Below are positions 25,789 to 34,100 of a DNA stretch of 64,000 nucleotides, piece after piece; position 1 is the first letter of the stretch; every line of letters starts with the position of its first letter. A program made the position numbers and the translations under genes. The notes beneath the pieces were generated by a model. It made no database searches, had not been told where the DNA came from, and saw nothing but the letters and a program-made list of their open reading frames with translations. The DNA is taken from NCBI GenBank assembly GCA_964565685.1, contig CAZMFR010000002.1:36566-100565 (forward strand), in the 5' to 3' direction. This stretch comes from JAGWNR01 sp964565685. Its GTDB lineage: Bacteria > Patescibacteriota > Minisyncoccia > Phycocordibacterales > PALSA-1337.

Positions 25789-27759
25789 TCACTCTAGCAC
25801 CGCTTTTATTCTCCTCACTCCTTGCGAGCTGGCTTCTTCTTTTTTGATCTTGAAATGCCACTTCCCTTCAGGTCCGGCTAATTCGGAAGTATTTTTGACG
25901 TGAGGTCCGCCGCAGAATTCTTTTGAGTATGCTTTGTCCAAGATCGGACCTATGTAATAAACCGAGATCTGATCTCCATATTTTTCGCCAAAGAAATGCC
26001 TTGCGCCTGTCTTTTCGGCTTCATCTCGAGACAAAACTATCTGATTGACCGGCAGAGCTGCCATGATCTTTTCATTGACGATCGCTTCCACCTTCTTCTT
26101 TTGCTCGTCGGTGAGCTTCGCACCGGTAAAGTCGTAGCGAAGGCGTTCAGGAGTGATGTTCGATCCTTTCTGACTGCCGAGATCTTCGCCAAGGACGTCA
26201 TGGAGCGCCTGCTGTAGAAGGTGCGTCGCCGTGTGATATCTGACGACCATCGGGTCGTTCGCATCTGCGAGACCGCCCTTGAATTTTTGTTCGGCACCGG
26301 TGCGGGAGAGTTTTTGATGCTCTTCTCTTTTATTTTCAAAGGTTTCTTTATCTATCTCAAGATTATTTTCTTTGGCAAACTCTTCAATAAGCTCATATGG
26401 TGCGCCAGAAGTTTGATATAGATTAAATACCGAATTACCGCTGAGTCTTAAGACGCTTGGATTAGAGAATACATCATCACCAAAGTAATATTTCAGAGGT
26501 ACCTTATATATGTCCAGGGCATCTTCGAGACCCTTGTTTTCAAGCTTAAAATTTCGAATACTATTTACCAATCTTACGATTTCATCAAAAATATTTTTTA
26601 CACGCACCAGAGTCTCGGAAAACTTTATGCATTCATCGTTCAATGCTTTCTTTATCGTCTCTGACTTCACTGCGAGCTCCGGATAACCCCCCTTATATAT
26701 CGAAACGAATGTATCGACAAAGCGCGCAATGGTCGCAGAATCGAGCTTTTTATTCGCAGTATTCATGACAGCTCGACGGATGAATCGGCGCAAGATATAT
26801 CCGCGATCAGTGTTCGACGGTATGATGCCATCAGCGATAAGGAAGATACTCGCGCGTAAATGGTCGGCGACTATGCGCTTGCTTCGAAGAGAGCTGGCTT
26901 CGTCCTTCATCAGATCCATGACAGGTTTGAACAAGTCAGTATCATACGTATTGTCCGAACCAGACAAAGTGATAGTGAGACGTTCCAGGCCAGCACCGGT
27001 ATCGACAGACGGCTTTGGCAGTTTGCCGATTATCTTGCCGTCCTTCTTTTCATATTGCATAAAGACATCGTTCCACACCTCGACGATCTCTTGGACGCCG
27101 TCCGCCGCCGAATATTCCTTGTGCGTCAAAAGCGCGCCCTTGTGAGTATTCTTGATGTCGTAGAACATCTCGGTGTCCGGACCGCATGGTCCGTTGTCGC
27201 CTGCTTCCCACCAGTTGTTGCTCGCAGGGAGATAAAATATGCGGCCAGCTTCGCCTTTTCTGGTATCGCCGCCAAAATCGACCTTATTCTTCTTGAAAAC
27301 CTCCTTCCATATATCAGCCGCTTCATCGTCACGCGGAGCATTCGCGTCGCCTTCAAATACACTGACATAGAGACGCGTTGGATCGAGACCGAGGCCTTCT
27401 GATTTTGAGGTAAGAAATTCGTAGCTCCATCCGATCGCTTCACGCTTGAAATAATCGCCGAGCGACCAGTTACCGAGCATCTGAAAAAAAGTATGATGGG
27501 TCTTGTCGCCGACACCGTCAATATCGTTCGTGCGCAAGCATTTCTGGACATCCACGAGGCGTGTGGCTTTCTTGCCATCGATCATATACGGCTTGCCCAA
27601 AAGATACGGCACAAGTGGCTGCATGCCGGCAGTATTGAACAACGTCGCGTTCGTCAGTCCTTTTTCATCAGGTGTGACGAGCGAAGCCGACTGGATGATC
27701 GCATGCCCCCTTTTCTCAAAAAAAGAGAGGAAGCGCTGGCGTATATCGGATGATTTCAT
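25789..27759 (-). CDS. alaS: Alanyl-tRNA synthetase, short form
   Basis: 656 aa from MKSSDIRQRFLSFFEKRGHA. Class II catalytic core with THHTFFQMLGNWSLGDYFK and DTGAGLERLTI; the editing domain has HTATHLLQQAL and CGGPHVKNTSEL zinc/active-site residues, so mischarged tRNA can be hydrolysed. The C-terminal C-Ala/DHHA1 region of the usual 870-aa enzyme is missing, a shortening I regard as normal in CPR bacteria. The start at 27759 follows TATATT by six bases (leaderless); a longer frame to 27792 crosses that promoter. Confidence 0.95.
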   Translation of the reverse strand: MKSSDIRQRFLSFFEKRGHAIIQSASLVTPDEKGLTNATLFNTAGMQPLVPYLLGKPYMIDGKKATRLVDVQKCLRTNDIDGVGDKTHHTFFQMLGNWSLGDYFKREAIGWSYEFLTSKSEGLGLDPTRLYVSVFEGDANAPRDDEAADIWKEVFKKNKVDFGGDTRKGEAGRIFYLPASNNWWEAGDNGPCGPDTEMFYDIKNTHKGALLTHKEYSAADGVQEIVEVWNDVFMQYEKKDGKIIGKLPKPSVDTGAGLERLTITLSGSDNTYDTDLFKPVMDLMKDEASSLRSKRIVADHLRASIFLIADGIIPSNTDRGYILRRFIRRAVMNTANKKLDSATIARFVDTFVSIYKGGYPELAVKSETIKKALNDECIKFSETLVRVKNIFDEIVRLVNSIRNFKLENKGLEDALDIYKVPLKYYFGDDVFSNPSVLRLSGNSVFNLYQTSGAPYELIEEFAKENNLEIDKETFENKREEHQKLSRTGAEQKFKGGLADANDPMVVRYHTATHLLQQALHDVLGEDLGSQKGSNITPERLRYDFTGAKLTDEQKKKVEAIVNEKIMAALPVNQIVLSRDEAEKTGARHFFGEKYGDQISVYYIGPILDKAYSKEFCGGPHVKNTSELAGPEGKWHFKIKKEEASSQGVRRIKAVLE

Positions 27760-27799
27760 GGATGAAATATAGCAGATTTTGCCTGTTTCCAAAAGCAGG

Positions 27800-29566
27800 T
27801 CATTTTTTCGTCAATTTTTCGAGCTTTGCGATGTCATCCTCGATCTCCTTGAGCCCTTCCTTCCAAAAGCTCGGCTTTGAAACGTCGATGCCGATCTCTT
27901 TCAAAATATTCTCTGGAGAATTATTGCCGCCAGCAGACAGGAATCGTTCGATTTTGACCCAAAACGATTTATCCTTTCGATAGCGGCGAAGCAATGCCTT
28001 TGATACAAGCATGCCGTAGGCATAAGTGTAAACATAGAAGAATCTACGGATGTGGGACCAAGCGACAAAAAAATATCCATCATCGGGCATGAGTTCGAAA
28101 GCATCACCGAGATATGCCTGCATATTTTTATTGTGCAACGCTGCAATGCGCTCCTTCGGGACAAATCCTGCGCTGCGGATTTCCGCATGAAGGTCAGATT
28201 CAAAATTAAAGCATGCTATCGAACGGAAAATCGTGGTGATTTCGTTGTTGATCTTGTTTGCAAGCGCGACGATCTGTCGTGCAGGAGACAATCCATCCAT
28301 TTCTGCTTCTTGTGCCAGACTTTCAAAAAGCGTGCTAGCGGTCTCTGCCAGAGACGTCGAATAACTACAATAGAGAGGACCCTGGCTTCTTGAAAGCTCA
28401 CTGTGGATAGCGTGTCCCATCTCATGAGCCAGAGTATGCACAGAATCAGCGTTATTGACGTGATTCAAGAGGATGAATGTCGGAGAATTATAACTGCTCG
28501 AGCAATAGCCGCCGCCAGCCTTGCCAGTACGAGGAAATACATCAATTTGTCCGGCTCCAAGAAACGATTCGAGAATATCGGCATATTTCATATCGATCTT
28601 ACCGAAAGTATCCTTGACCATCGATACGGTCTTGTTAAAAGGATAAACGGTCGCACCATCATTGATGCTCAGGCGATTATCATAGTATCGAAGCTTCTTT
28701 TGGCCCAGCAACTGCGCTTTGATCCTATTGAAACGATGAGCGATTGGAAATGACTGGGTGACTGTTTTTACCAAATTATCGACTACCTTTGGATCATTTC
28801 GATACCCAAGGACAGTCTCGGCATAAGGGACCACGAATCCGCGCAATGAATCATCGATCTTTTTGTTGGTATAGACAGCATTTATCTCCGCCTCGGAGAA
28901 AGGGGCAACTTCCTTCAAAGCAGTATTTATTGCCGCTGTGAGCTTTGCGCGATCTGATGCAAGTCGCATCGAGCGAATCATATTTATCGCCTGGGAAATC
29001 GGTATCAGCTTCCCTTTCCATAGGAGAGTCTTTTCATTCAACAGGCGGTCATGCGCTTGATTCCAAAGCTCCCGACTAGGCAAGCTTTTAAGGGAAAGTA
29101 TTTTCTCTTCTGGAATACTCAATCGGTGCTTTGCGTCTTCGAAGATACATGATAGATAGAACTTGAAATGTTGGAGCGAAGAGTCTTTTGAGAATATCTT
29201 TTGGTGGGCCGAATCGATCTGCCCAATCGATATATCGAAAAATATCAGTTTGTTGAAGGAAACAGTTATACGGTTGCTTATGAGGTTAAGTTTGGCGGCC
29301 GCGGCGGTATTAGAGCTCTCGATATCTGTCAGGTAAAAGAAATATAAAAGCGGCTTGGGCACACCGATCTTGAGGATCTTCTCATATGCCAGCAATGCTT
29401 CTTTAAGAACCAGGGCTTCCTTTAAATATCTCTTATCGGAAACGTCGAAGCGTTTTGCAAAGGCCGCACATGATTGTTCCAATTGTTTTAGATCTTTCTC
29501 GATCTGAGGATCTTTTTCTGAAGAATACAGAAGCTTTAAATTCCACTGATATTTTTTTGTTTTCAT
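27800..29566 (-). CDS. pepF: M3-family oligoendopeptidase F
   Basis: 588 aa from MKTKKYQWNLKLLYSSEKDP. Cytosolic zinc peptidase that degrades short peptides. The active site is HTLAHEMGHAIHSEL (HExxH), with the third ligand Glu in the downstream LAETASTLFES helix. The C-terminal YVYTYAYGMLVSKAL is typical of PepF. Extra codons up to 29698 overlap a divergent promoter and gene and are rejected; AGGA lies 11 bases before the ATG at 29566. Neighbour alaS follows after 40 bases. Confidence 0.93.
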   Translation of the reverse strand: MKTKKYQWNLKLLYSSEKDPQIEKDLKQLEQSCAAFAKRFDVSDKRYLKEALVLKEALLAYEKILKIGVPKPLLYFFYLTDIESSNTAAAAKLNLISNRITVSFNKLIFFDISIGQIDSAHQKIFSKDSSLQHFKFYLSCIFEDAKHRLSIPEEKILSLKSLPSRELWNQAHDRLLNEKTLLWKGKLIPISQAINMIRSMRLASDRAKLTAAINTALKEVAPFSEAEINAVYTNKKIDDSLRGFVVPYAETVLGYRNDPKVVDNLVKTVTQSFPIAHRFNRIKAQLLGQKKLRYYDNRLSINDGATVYPFNKTVSMVKDTFGKIDMKYADILESFLGAGQIDVFPRTGKAGGGYCSSSYNSPTFILLNHVNNADSVHTLAHEMGHAIHSELSRSQGPLYCSYSTSLAETASTLFESLAQEAEMDGLSPARQIVALANKINNEITTIFRSIACFNFESDLHAEIRSAGFVPKERIAALHNKNMQAYLGDAFELMPDDGYFFVAWSHIRRFFYVYTYAYGMLVSKALLRRYRKDKSFWVKIERFLSAGGNNSPENILKEIGIDVSKPSFWKEGLKEIEDDIAKLEKLTKK

Positions 29567-29602
29567 GATTTTAATCCTAACACAAAGACAATAATCTTTT
29601 AC

Positions 29603-29631
29603 TTGACTTATTACTATTAATCTAGTACTAT
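29603..29631 (+). promoter_or_regulatory. Promoter of the 29674 gene
   Basis: TTGACT, 17 nt, TACTAT. Confidence 0.7.
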
Positions 29632-29673
29632 ACTGATAGCTAGTAAACAAAAAATTAACAAGGAGAAATAAAT

Positions 29674-29901
29674 ATGAATGTGCTTCTTGACATTGCAACG
29701 CACCATCCAGAAATTGACATTGATCTACATCTTCAACTCATTGAATGGTTCGCTAACAAGATGCCTACGAGAGATGAGGCGATTTCATTCAGAAGTGCCA
29801 CTCGTCGTGAATTGCTTGGACGGCTTTACTTGTATAACGAATTCAATAAAGTTCAAGCAATGCAGCCAAGCGAATTAGGTCTCATCGCCAAGGATGTTTA
29901 G
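29674..29901 (+). CDS. Small hypothetical protein
   Basis: 75 aa, MNVLLDIATHHPEIDIDLHL..., soluble and probably helical, ending MQPSELGLIAKDV. It has a strong AAGGAG ribosome site eight bases before the ATG, its own promoter and its own terminator, so it is a genuine single-gene unit. No family recognised. It runs divergently from pepF and convergently with the UDG gene. Confidence 0.7.
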   Translation: MNVLLDIATHHPEIDIDLHLQLIEWFANKMPTRDEAISFRSATRRELLGRLYLYNEFNKVQAMQPSELGLIAKDV

Positions 29902-29915
29902 TTTTTGTCAGTTCG

Positions 29916-29946
29916 AACCCTGCTCTTGCCAAGGCAGGGTTTTTTA
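29916..29946 (+). terminator. Intrinsic terminator
   Basis: AACCCTGC-TCTTGCCAAG-GCAGGGTT followed by TTTTT; it overlaps the last codons of the convergent UDG gene. Confidence 0.85.
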
Positions 29947-30537
29947 TACAAACTTCTTCAAAACATCAAAGTCCTTCTTGAGCACGTCGCGCATGGAGCC
30001 GTTATAGAGCGCAGCGGCTGGATGATATAGAGTGACGATCGAAAGCGGACCATACGACGCCTTTGTCTCGAAGACCTTTCCGTGGATCTTGCTTATCGGC
30101 TCGAGCTCGAAATCAAGGCCGAATTTCTTCATGACATAGAGCATGCTATGCCTGCCTAGCGTAGCAATGACCTTCGGTTGGATTATCTCGATCTGTCTGT
30201 CGAGGAATGGTCCATAAAGAACGATCTCCTCAGGCGTCGGATCGCGATTCTCCTGTGGGCGGTCTTTGACCACGTTCGTTATGTAGACTTTTTCGCGAGA
30301 AAGACCTATCGATTCTAGGAGATAGGAAAGAAATTTTCCAGCGGCTCCGCAGAACGGTTTGCCGGTTTTTGCCTCCGTCTTGCCTGGCGCCTCGCCGACA
30401 AACATGATCTGCGCGTCATGGCTTCCTTCGCCTACGACAGGAAAATATTTGTTGCTCGTCCTATATTCAAAAAGCGGCGATTCCTTGAAAACAAACAGCT
30501 CGTCTCGTATCTTCTTCATTTCATCGTATTTGGACAT
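29944..30537 (-). CDS. Family-4-like uracil-DNA glycosylase without Fe-S cysteines
   Basis: 197 aa. Removes uracil from DNA as the first step of base excision repair. Motif 1 is GEAPGKTEAKTGKPFCGAAG, the DNA-intercalating motif is YHPAAAL, and ITNVVKDRPQENRDPTPEE matches the family-4 core. Classical family 4 enzymes bind a 4Fe-4S cluster with four Cys; here only one Cys (in PFCGAAG) exists, so the cluster is lost. The ATG is six bases after TACAAT (leaderless). Confidence 0.88.
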   Translation of the reverse strand: MSKYDEMKKIRDELFVFKESPLFEYRTSNKYFPVVGEGSHDAQIMFVGEAPGKTEAKTGKPFCGAAGKFLSYLLESIGLSREKVYITNVVKDRPQENRDPTPEEIVLYGPFLDRQIEIIQPKVIATLGRHSMLYVMKKFGLDFELEPISKIHGKVFETKASYGPLSIVTLYHPAAALYNGSMRDVLKKDFDVLKKFV

Positions 30538-30573
30538 GTGGATATTGTACTACAAAAATGAAGAGCTTTATAT

Positions 30574-30607
30574 AAAAAATTGGGCCACCCGGGGGATCCA
30601 GGTGGCC
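30574..30607 (-). terminator. Terminator of the structured RNA
   Basis: On the minus strand GGCCACC-TGGATCCCCC-GGGTGGCC, then AATTTTTT. Confidence 0.85.
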
Positions 30608-30973
30608 AGAAACTAGATTGACTCGCGAAACCTTCGTTTCGTCGTGTGGAGATTATGCCGTACCACAGAACGGCCTCATTATGCAACTAACGACATACAA
30701 AGAACAAAATCTAGTTGGGAGGTCTCTATCTGTTCTCTCGAGACCTCCCCAGTACATGACTATGTTTTACATACGACTTCCATGCTTCTGCGAACAGAAA
30801 ACATCGGCATTTCCATCGTACGGTCACTGTGCGCGCCTTGCAAGCGGGCCTGTTGACCGCCCATCAGAAACCATGGCTTTCGCTCAAGATCTCCTTTGCT
30901 TGTAGACCCGACTGTTCTCGATTGTCCTCATCTCGTCGGCAGATTTTGGACTCGGTGCGTATTTCAGCACCCC
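30574..30973 (-). ncRNA. Large structured non-coding RNA of unknown class (about 400 nt)
   Basis: It has its own consensus promoter and a strong terminator. Visible helices: 5' hairpin GGTGC/GCACC (30954-30972); crossing pairs GTCC/GGAC and CCGAC/GTCGG (30908-30951) forming a pseudoknot; a GC-GAAA-GC tetraloop; CTG-TTCG-CAG tetraloop; a 10-bp helix GGGAGGTCTC/GAGACCTCCC (30717-30749); a 9-bp helix AACTAGATT/AATCTAGTT (30611-30716) enclosing a multibranched 3' domain with GCCGT/ACGGC and CGAAAC-GAAG-GTTTCG. No conserved motif of RNase P RNA, tmRNA, 6S or SRP RNA is seen. It may belong to a known large ncRNA class (for example raiA) that I cannot confirm by eye. Confidence 0.7.
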
Positions 30974-30976
30974 TGT

Positions 30977-31004
30977 AGCATATCATATACTAGTTTTTTG
31001 TCAA
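30977..31004 (-). promoter_or_regulatory. Promoter of the structured RNA
   Basis: Minus strand TTGACA (30999-31004), 16 nt, TATGCT (30977-30982). Confidence 0.8.
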
Positions 31005-31090
31005 GAATTTTACGCACTTTCTATTTAGGATAAGTAAAATACGCCTTAAAATAAGGGTTTGTACAAGGTCTCTACTTGTATTAAATGCCA

Positions 31091-31102
31091 ACCTCGCGAG
31101 GT
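31091..31102. repeat. 12-bp perfect palindrome ACCTCGCGAGGT
   Basis: Perfect inverted repeat between the ncRNA promoter and the tandem repeats at 31114. A degenerate TACAAG ... CTTGTA pair lies nearby at 31061-31080. Confidence 0.7.
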
Positions 31103-31113
31103 CTAGTATGACT

Positions 31114-31175
31114 TTAACTTTTCTTTATCTTTATTTTAACTTTTCTTTATCTTTATTTTAACTTTTCTTAATAAC
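31114..31175. repeat. 22-bp tandem repeat (TTAACTTTTCTTTATC type), three copies
   Basis: TTAACTTTTCTT begins at 31114, 31136 and 31158. The last copy runs into the -10 box TATAAT (31183-31188). The same 22-base block (31154-31175) recurs upstream of the PemK toxin gene at 38693-38714. Confidence 0.85.
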
Positions 31176-31196
31176 CTCTTTCTATAATGCGTGGAT

Positions 31197-31313
31197 ATGA
31201 ACATAGAACAAGCTTCATTTAAAGAACACTATGCCTATTATGAGTTTACGGCTGTCATCGATGAGATGCGCAATTTTCTTGCCAATAAAAATCTGTGGAA
31301 ATCAACTCAATAA
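31197..31313 (+). CDS. 38-aa small ORF upstream of comEC
   Basis: MNIEQASFKEHYAYYEFTAV..., 38 codons, acidic/aromatic. TATAAT ends nine bases before the ATG, so the transcript leader is tiny. Its 3' end overlaps the GTG proposed for comEC by 19 bases, which would couple the two. It could be a small regulator or a leader peptide; no family recognised. Confidence 0.45.
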   Translation: MNIEQASFKEHYAYYEFTAVIDEMRNFLANKNLWKSTQ

Positions 31314-33829
31314 AACAAAATAAGGAAAATCCTTTAGTGAAGGTAGACAAAATTTTCTATCTAACATGTTTTGCTTTCGCCGCCGGCGTTTTGTGGCGAT
31401 CTTTTGTACATATTGACTTGAAAGACGTTATTTTTACCGGCACAGCTTATCTCCTACTTGTCCTAATATCCTTCATCTTGAAAAAAGACTGGAGCGTCTA
31501 TGCTTCCATAATGGCGATCGCGCTCCTTGTCGGAATAGCGAGATTCGATATGGCCGACGTACAACCGCCGGCATTTTTTGAGAATCAAACGAATAAGACT
31601 ATCTCTTTGCAGGCAATGATAGTCGACGAACCTGCCAGAAACGCCAGCCAGACAAAATTGATTGTTGAGACAAAAAGCTCAAGCGCGGCAAACGTCGGTA
31701 TCGTCGTCTTTTCAAAGATCGAGCAAAAAAGCGGTGATGGCAAAGAATTCCATTACGGCGATGAGATCGAAATGACCGGCAAACTCCAAAAACCGGCGAA
31801 TTTTATGACCGATCAGGATATGGAGTTCGACTACGTGAATTATTTGCGCAAGGACGGGATCTTTTACACTATGAAAGATCCTCAGATCGAGATTCTGTCG
31901 TCCGACCACGGCAATCCTATAAAACGCGCGCTGTTCTCGTGGCGAGAGAGGTTCGACGAGGCGATAGATAGAGCGATACCGGCGCCAGAGTCGATAGTCG
32001 AGGGCGGCATCATTATCGGCGAGCGATATGCTTTCAGCGAGCAATTGCGCCAGATATTCATGGACACCGGCACCATACATATCGTCACTATCGGCGGATA
32101 TCATGTCACGCTAGTGGCGCAATGGATGATGAAGATATTCTCTTTCCTACCGAAATTCGCCGGCACCGGCATGGGCATTGTGAGCATATTTTTGTATGTA
32201 ATCGCCACTGGCGGAGCGCAGACTTCTATCCGAGCCGGGATCATGGCGACATTGGCGCTCTTTGCTAGCGCGACAGGTAGAATGTATGCCTCAGGACGAG
32301 CGCTGATTTTAGCGGCTGTCGTCATGATCCTCATGAATCCTTTTGTCCTCGTCTATGATGTGTCATTCGAGCTTTCGTTCATGGCGACCATCGCCATTAT
32401 TTTTCTCTCGCCGCAAATCGAGCGATATTTCAATTGGATCAGATGGAAGTGGCTGCGGGAAATAGTCGCCATCACTTCCTCCATGTATATGTTCGCTCTT
32501 CCCTTTGTCCTCTATAGGATCGGCAATCTATCGCTCGTGTCATTGCCGGCGAATCTGGCTGTCGTCCCCTTGATGCCGATAACGATGATCGCTGGTTTTG
32601 TGACGGGATTCGCTGGGATCGTTTCGCCTATTCTCGCAGTCATTCCTGGCCAGATTGCGACCTCGTTTTTATATCTCCAGATCGCCGCAGTGGCATTCCT
32701 CGCACATATTCCGTTCGCCGCTGTCGCGATACAGAATTTTTCACTTCCGATCGTCATCGTCATCTACGGCATATTTCTGTCGATCTTTTTCAAGGGAAAT
32801 GCAGGAGAGAAAGAATGGATAAAAAATGAAAACAGAAAAGGAAGCACAAAAAATAAAGATGAGGCGCCATATGCTTCTTTCGTAGAGCAAATCGACGATC
32901 CTTCGGGGCGAGAGTTTGGCTTCCGAAACCGAGTAATGGCTCGGAGAGAGAATGTATCCGGTGCCGAGCCGATCTCTGCCAGCGAGACGCGCCGAGAGCG
33001 CGAGTCGGCGTGCTCAAAGATTGAAAGCTTCGAACCAGAGCGCCTAAAAATTTCTCGTTTTCGCCTTTTTATGCTTTTATCCCCGCTTATCGTCACTTTT
33101 TGTGCCGCTGGTTTCCTTTACTTTAACCATTATGAATCAAATCGGGCTTCATTGGACGAGATACAGCGTCTTTTATCGGACAATGGTCAAAAAACAAACT
33201 CCAACTGCAATTACAATTGCAATCCTCAATTTTCCACTTCTTCTCAAACATCTGATATCCAGCATCAAACATCTTCTTCGGCTTCCACGGCTATGCAACA
33301 AACATATCCTGCAATTTCCGGCTCATCTTCGACGGATCATTTGAATGTATTTGTGCCGGACAAAAGGACGAGATCCGACGGTTGCAAGGTCAACGGTGTC
33401 TATCCGGATCACTCATGCACGCCTGGCGCTATATTCGCCGATGCCACTGAAAAAGACATTTGTGTCAAAGGATACACCGCCACTGTGCGAAATGTTTCAG
33501 AAAAGACAAAAGAACAGGTTTTTGAAGAATACAGCATGACATATTCGCATGTGCCCGGCGCATTCGAGGTCGATCATTTCATTCCCCTTGCCCTAGGCGG
33601 CGCGAACGATATCGCAAATCTCTTTCCCGAAGCGGCGGCACCGACTCCAGGATTCCATGAGAAAGACGTCGTCGAAGTCTTCTTGCAAGAACAGGTCTGC
33701 TCCGGCCATGCGAATCTCTCTGCCGCACAGCGACAGATTTCCACCGATTGGTTGGCTGTTTACAATAATATACCGTTTGAAGACAAACAAAGGATCATAA
33801 AGAAATACGGGGGAAGCGCGGTGCAATAA
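31295..33829 (+). CDS. comEC: ComEC-like DNA uptake channel fused to a C-terminal HNH-type nuclease domain
   Basis: 844 aa. N-terminal membrane and OB-like region (about 25-200, DUF4131 type), then the multi-spanning Competence core (about 215-500; TGTIHIVTIGGYHVTLVAQW is the conserved ComEC start). After another membrane helix (about 590-612) and a Ser/Thr/Gln linker comes a Cys-containing domain with GAFEVDHFIPLALGGANDIA (Asp760-His761, Asn771, Asn775), an HNH-like motif. Canonical ComEC carries a metallo-beta-lactamase domain instead; none is visible. A palindromic element (32863-32965) is inserted at about residues 523-557. Start uncertain: GTG 31295 or GTG 31337, the latter with AAGGA upstream. 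Confidence 0.82.
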   Translation: MEINSIKQNKENPLVKVDKIFYLTCFAFAAGVLWRSFVHIDLKDVIFTGTAYLLLVLISFILKKDWSVYASIMAIALLVGIARFDMADVQPPAFFENQTNKTISLQAMIVDEPARNASQTKLIVETKSSSAANVGIVVFSKIEQKSGDGKEFHYGDEIEMTGKLQKPANFMTDQDMEFDYVNYLRKDGIFYTMKDPQIEILSSDHGNPIKRALFSWRERFDEAIDRAIPAPESIVEGGIIIGERYAFSEQLRQIFMDTGTIHIVTIGGYHVTLVAQWMMKIFSFLPKFAGTGMGIVSIFLYVIATGGAQTSIRAGIMATLALFASATGRMYASGRALILAAVVMILMNPFVLVYDVSFELSFMATIAIIFLSPQIERYFNWIRWKWLREIVAITSSMYMFALPFVLYRIGNLSLVSLPANLAVVPLMPITMIAGFVTGFAGIVSPILAVIPGQIATSFLYLQIAAVAFLAHIPFAAVAIQNFSLPIVIVIYGIFLSIFFKGNAGEKEWIKNENRKGSTKNKDEAPYASFVEQIDDPSGREFGFRNRVMARRENVSGAEPISASETRRERESACSKIESFEPERLKISRFRLFMLLSPLIVTFCAAGFLYFNHYESNRASLDEIQRLLSDNGQKTNSNCNYNCNPQFSTSSQTSDIQHQTSSSASTAMQQTYPAISGSSSTDHLNVFVPDKRTRSDGCKVNGVYPDHSCTPGAIFADATEKDICVKGYTATVRNVSEKTKEQVFEEYSMTYSHVPGAFEVDHFIPLALGGANDIANLFPEAAAPTPGFHEKDVVEVFLQEQVCSGHANLSAAQRQISTDWLAVYNNIPFEDKQRIIKKYGGSAVQ
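32863..32965. repeat. In-frame palindromic element, copy in comEC
   Basis: 103 nt with imperfect terminal inverted repeats (GGCGCC-ATATGCTTCTTTC / GAGAGAATGTATCC-GGTGCC). The stretch TTCGGGGCGAGAGTTTGGCT to GAATGTATCC aligns with 52385-52442 in the RNase R gene. Confidence 0.65.
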
Positions 33830-33864
33830 TCCTGTTTTGGGATTATTCTACAATAGGATATATC

Positions 33865-34098
33865 ATGTGTACGAGTATGGGCAAGTCAATTTACACGAAA
33901 GATTACAAAGAAATAATAAAGCGCTTGAAAAAAGTGCGTATTAACGCCAATTTGTCTCAACGAGCTGTAGCGGATAAACTTGGCAAACCGCAATCTTATC
34001 TATCAAAAATCGAGTCAGGTGAAAGGCGGCTTGATGTGGTAGAAATGAAAAAATTCTCCATAATTTACAAAAAGCCAGTCGGTTATTTTTTAAAATAA
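33865..34098 (+). CDS. XRE-family helix-turn-helix regulator
   Basis: 77 aa. The lambda-repressor-like HTH is at about 20-55: RLKKVRINANLSQRAVADKL then GKPQSYLSKIESGERRLDV. Size and position immediately (two bases) before the next gene resemble a C-protein or antitoxin regulator. The start at 33865 has AGGA eight bases upstream, with TACAAT at 33849-33854. The region from here to about 36600 is visibly more A+T rich than its neighbours, suggesting transfer. Confidence 0.85.
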   Translation: MCTSMGKSIYTKDYKEIIKRLKKVRINANLSQRAVADKLGKPQSYLSKIESGERRLDVVEMKKFSIIYKKPVGYFLK

Positions 34099-34100
34099 TT

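Noticed and set aside
30574..30973. RNase P RNA, tmRNA, 6S or SRP RNA
   Set aside because: No GAGGAAAGTCC-type P4, no T-arm or CCA end, no tag ORF, no 6S-like open bubble, no SRP GGAAGGGAGCA loop. Kept as an unknown class.
31114..31175. CRISPR array
   Set aside because: Three copies of a 22-bp direct tandem repeat with no spacers and no cas genes.
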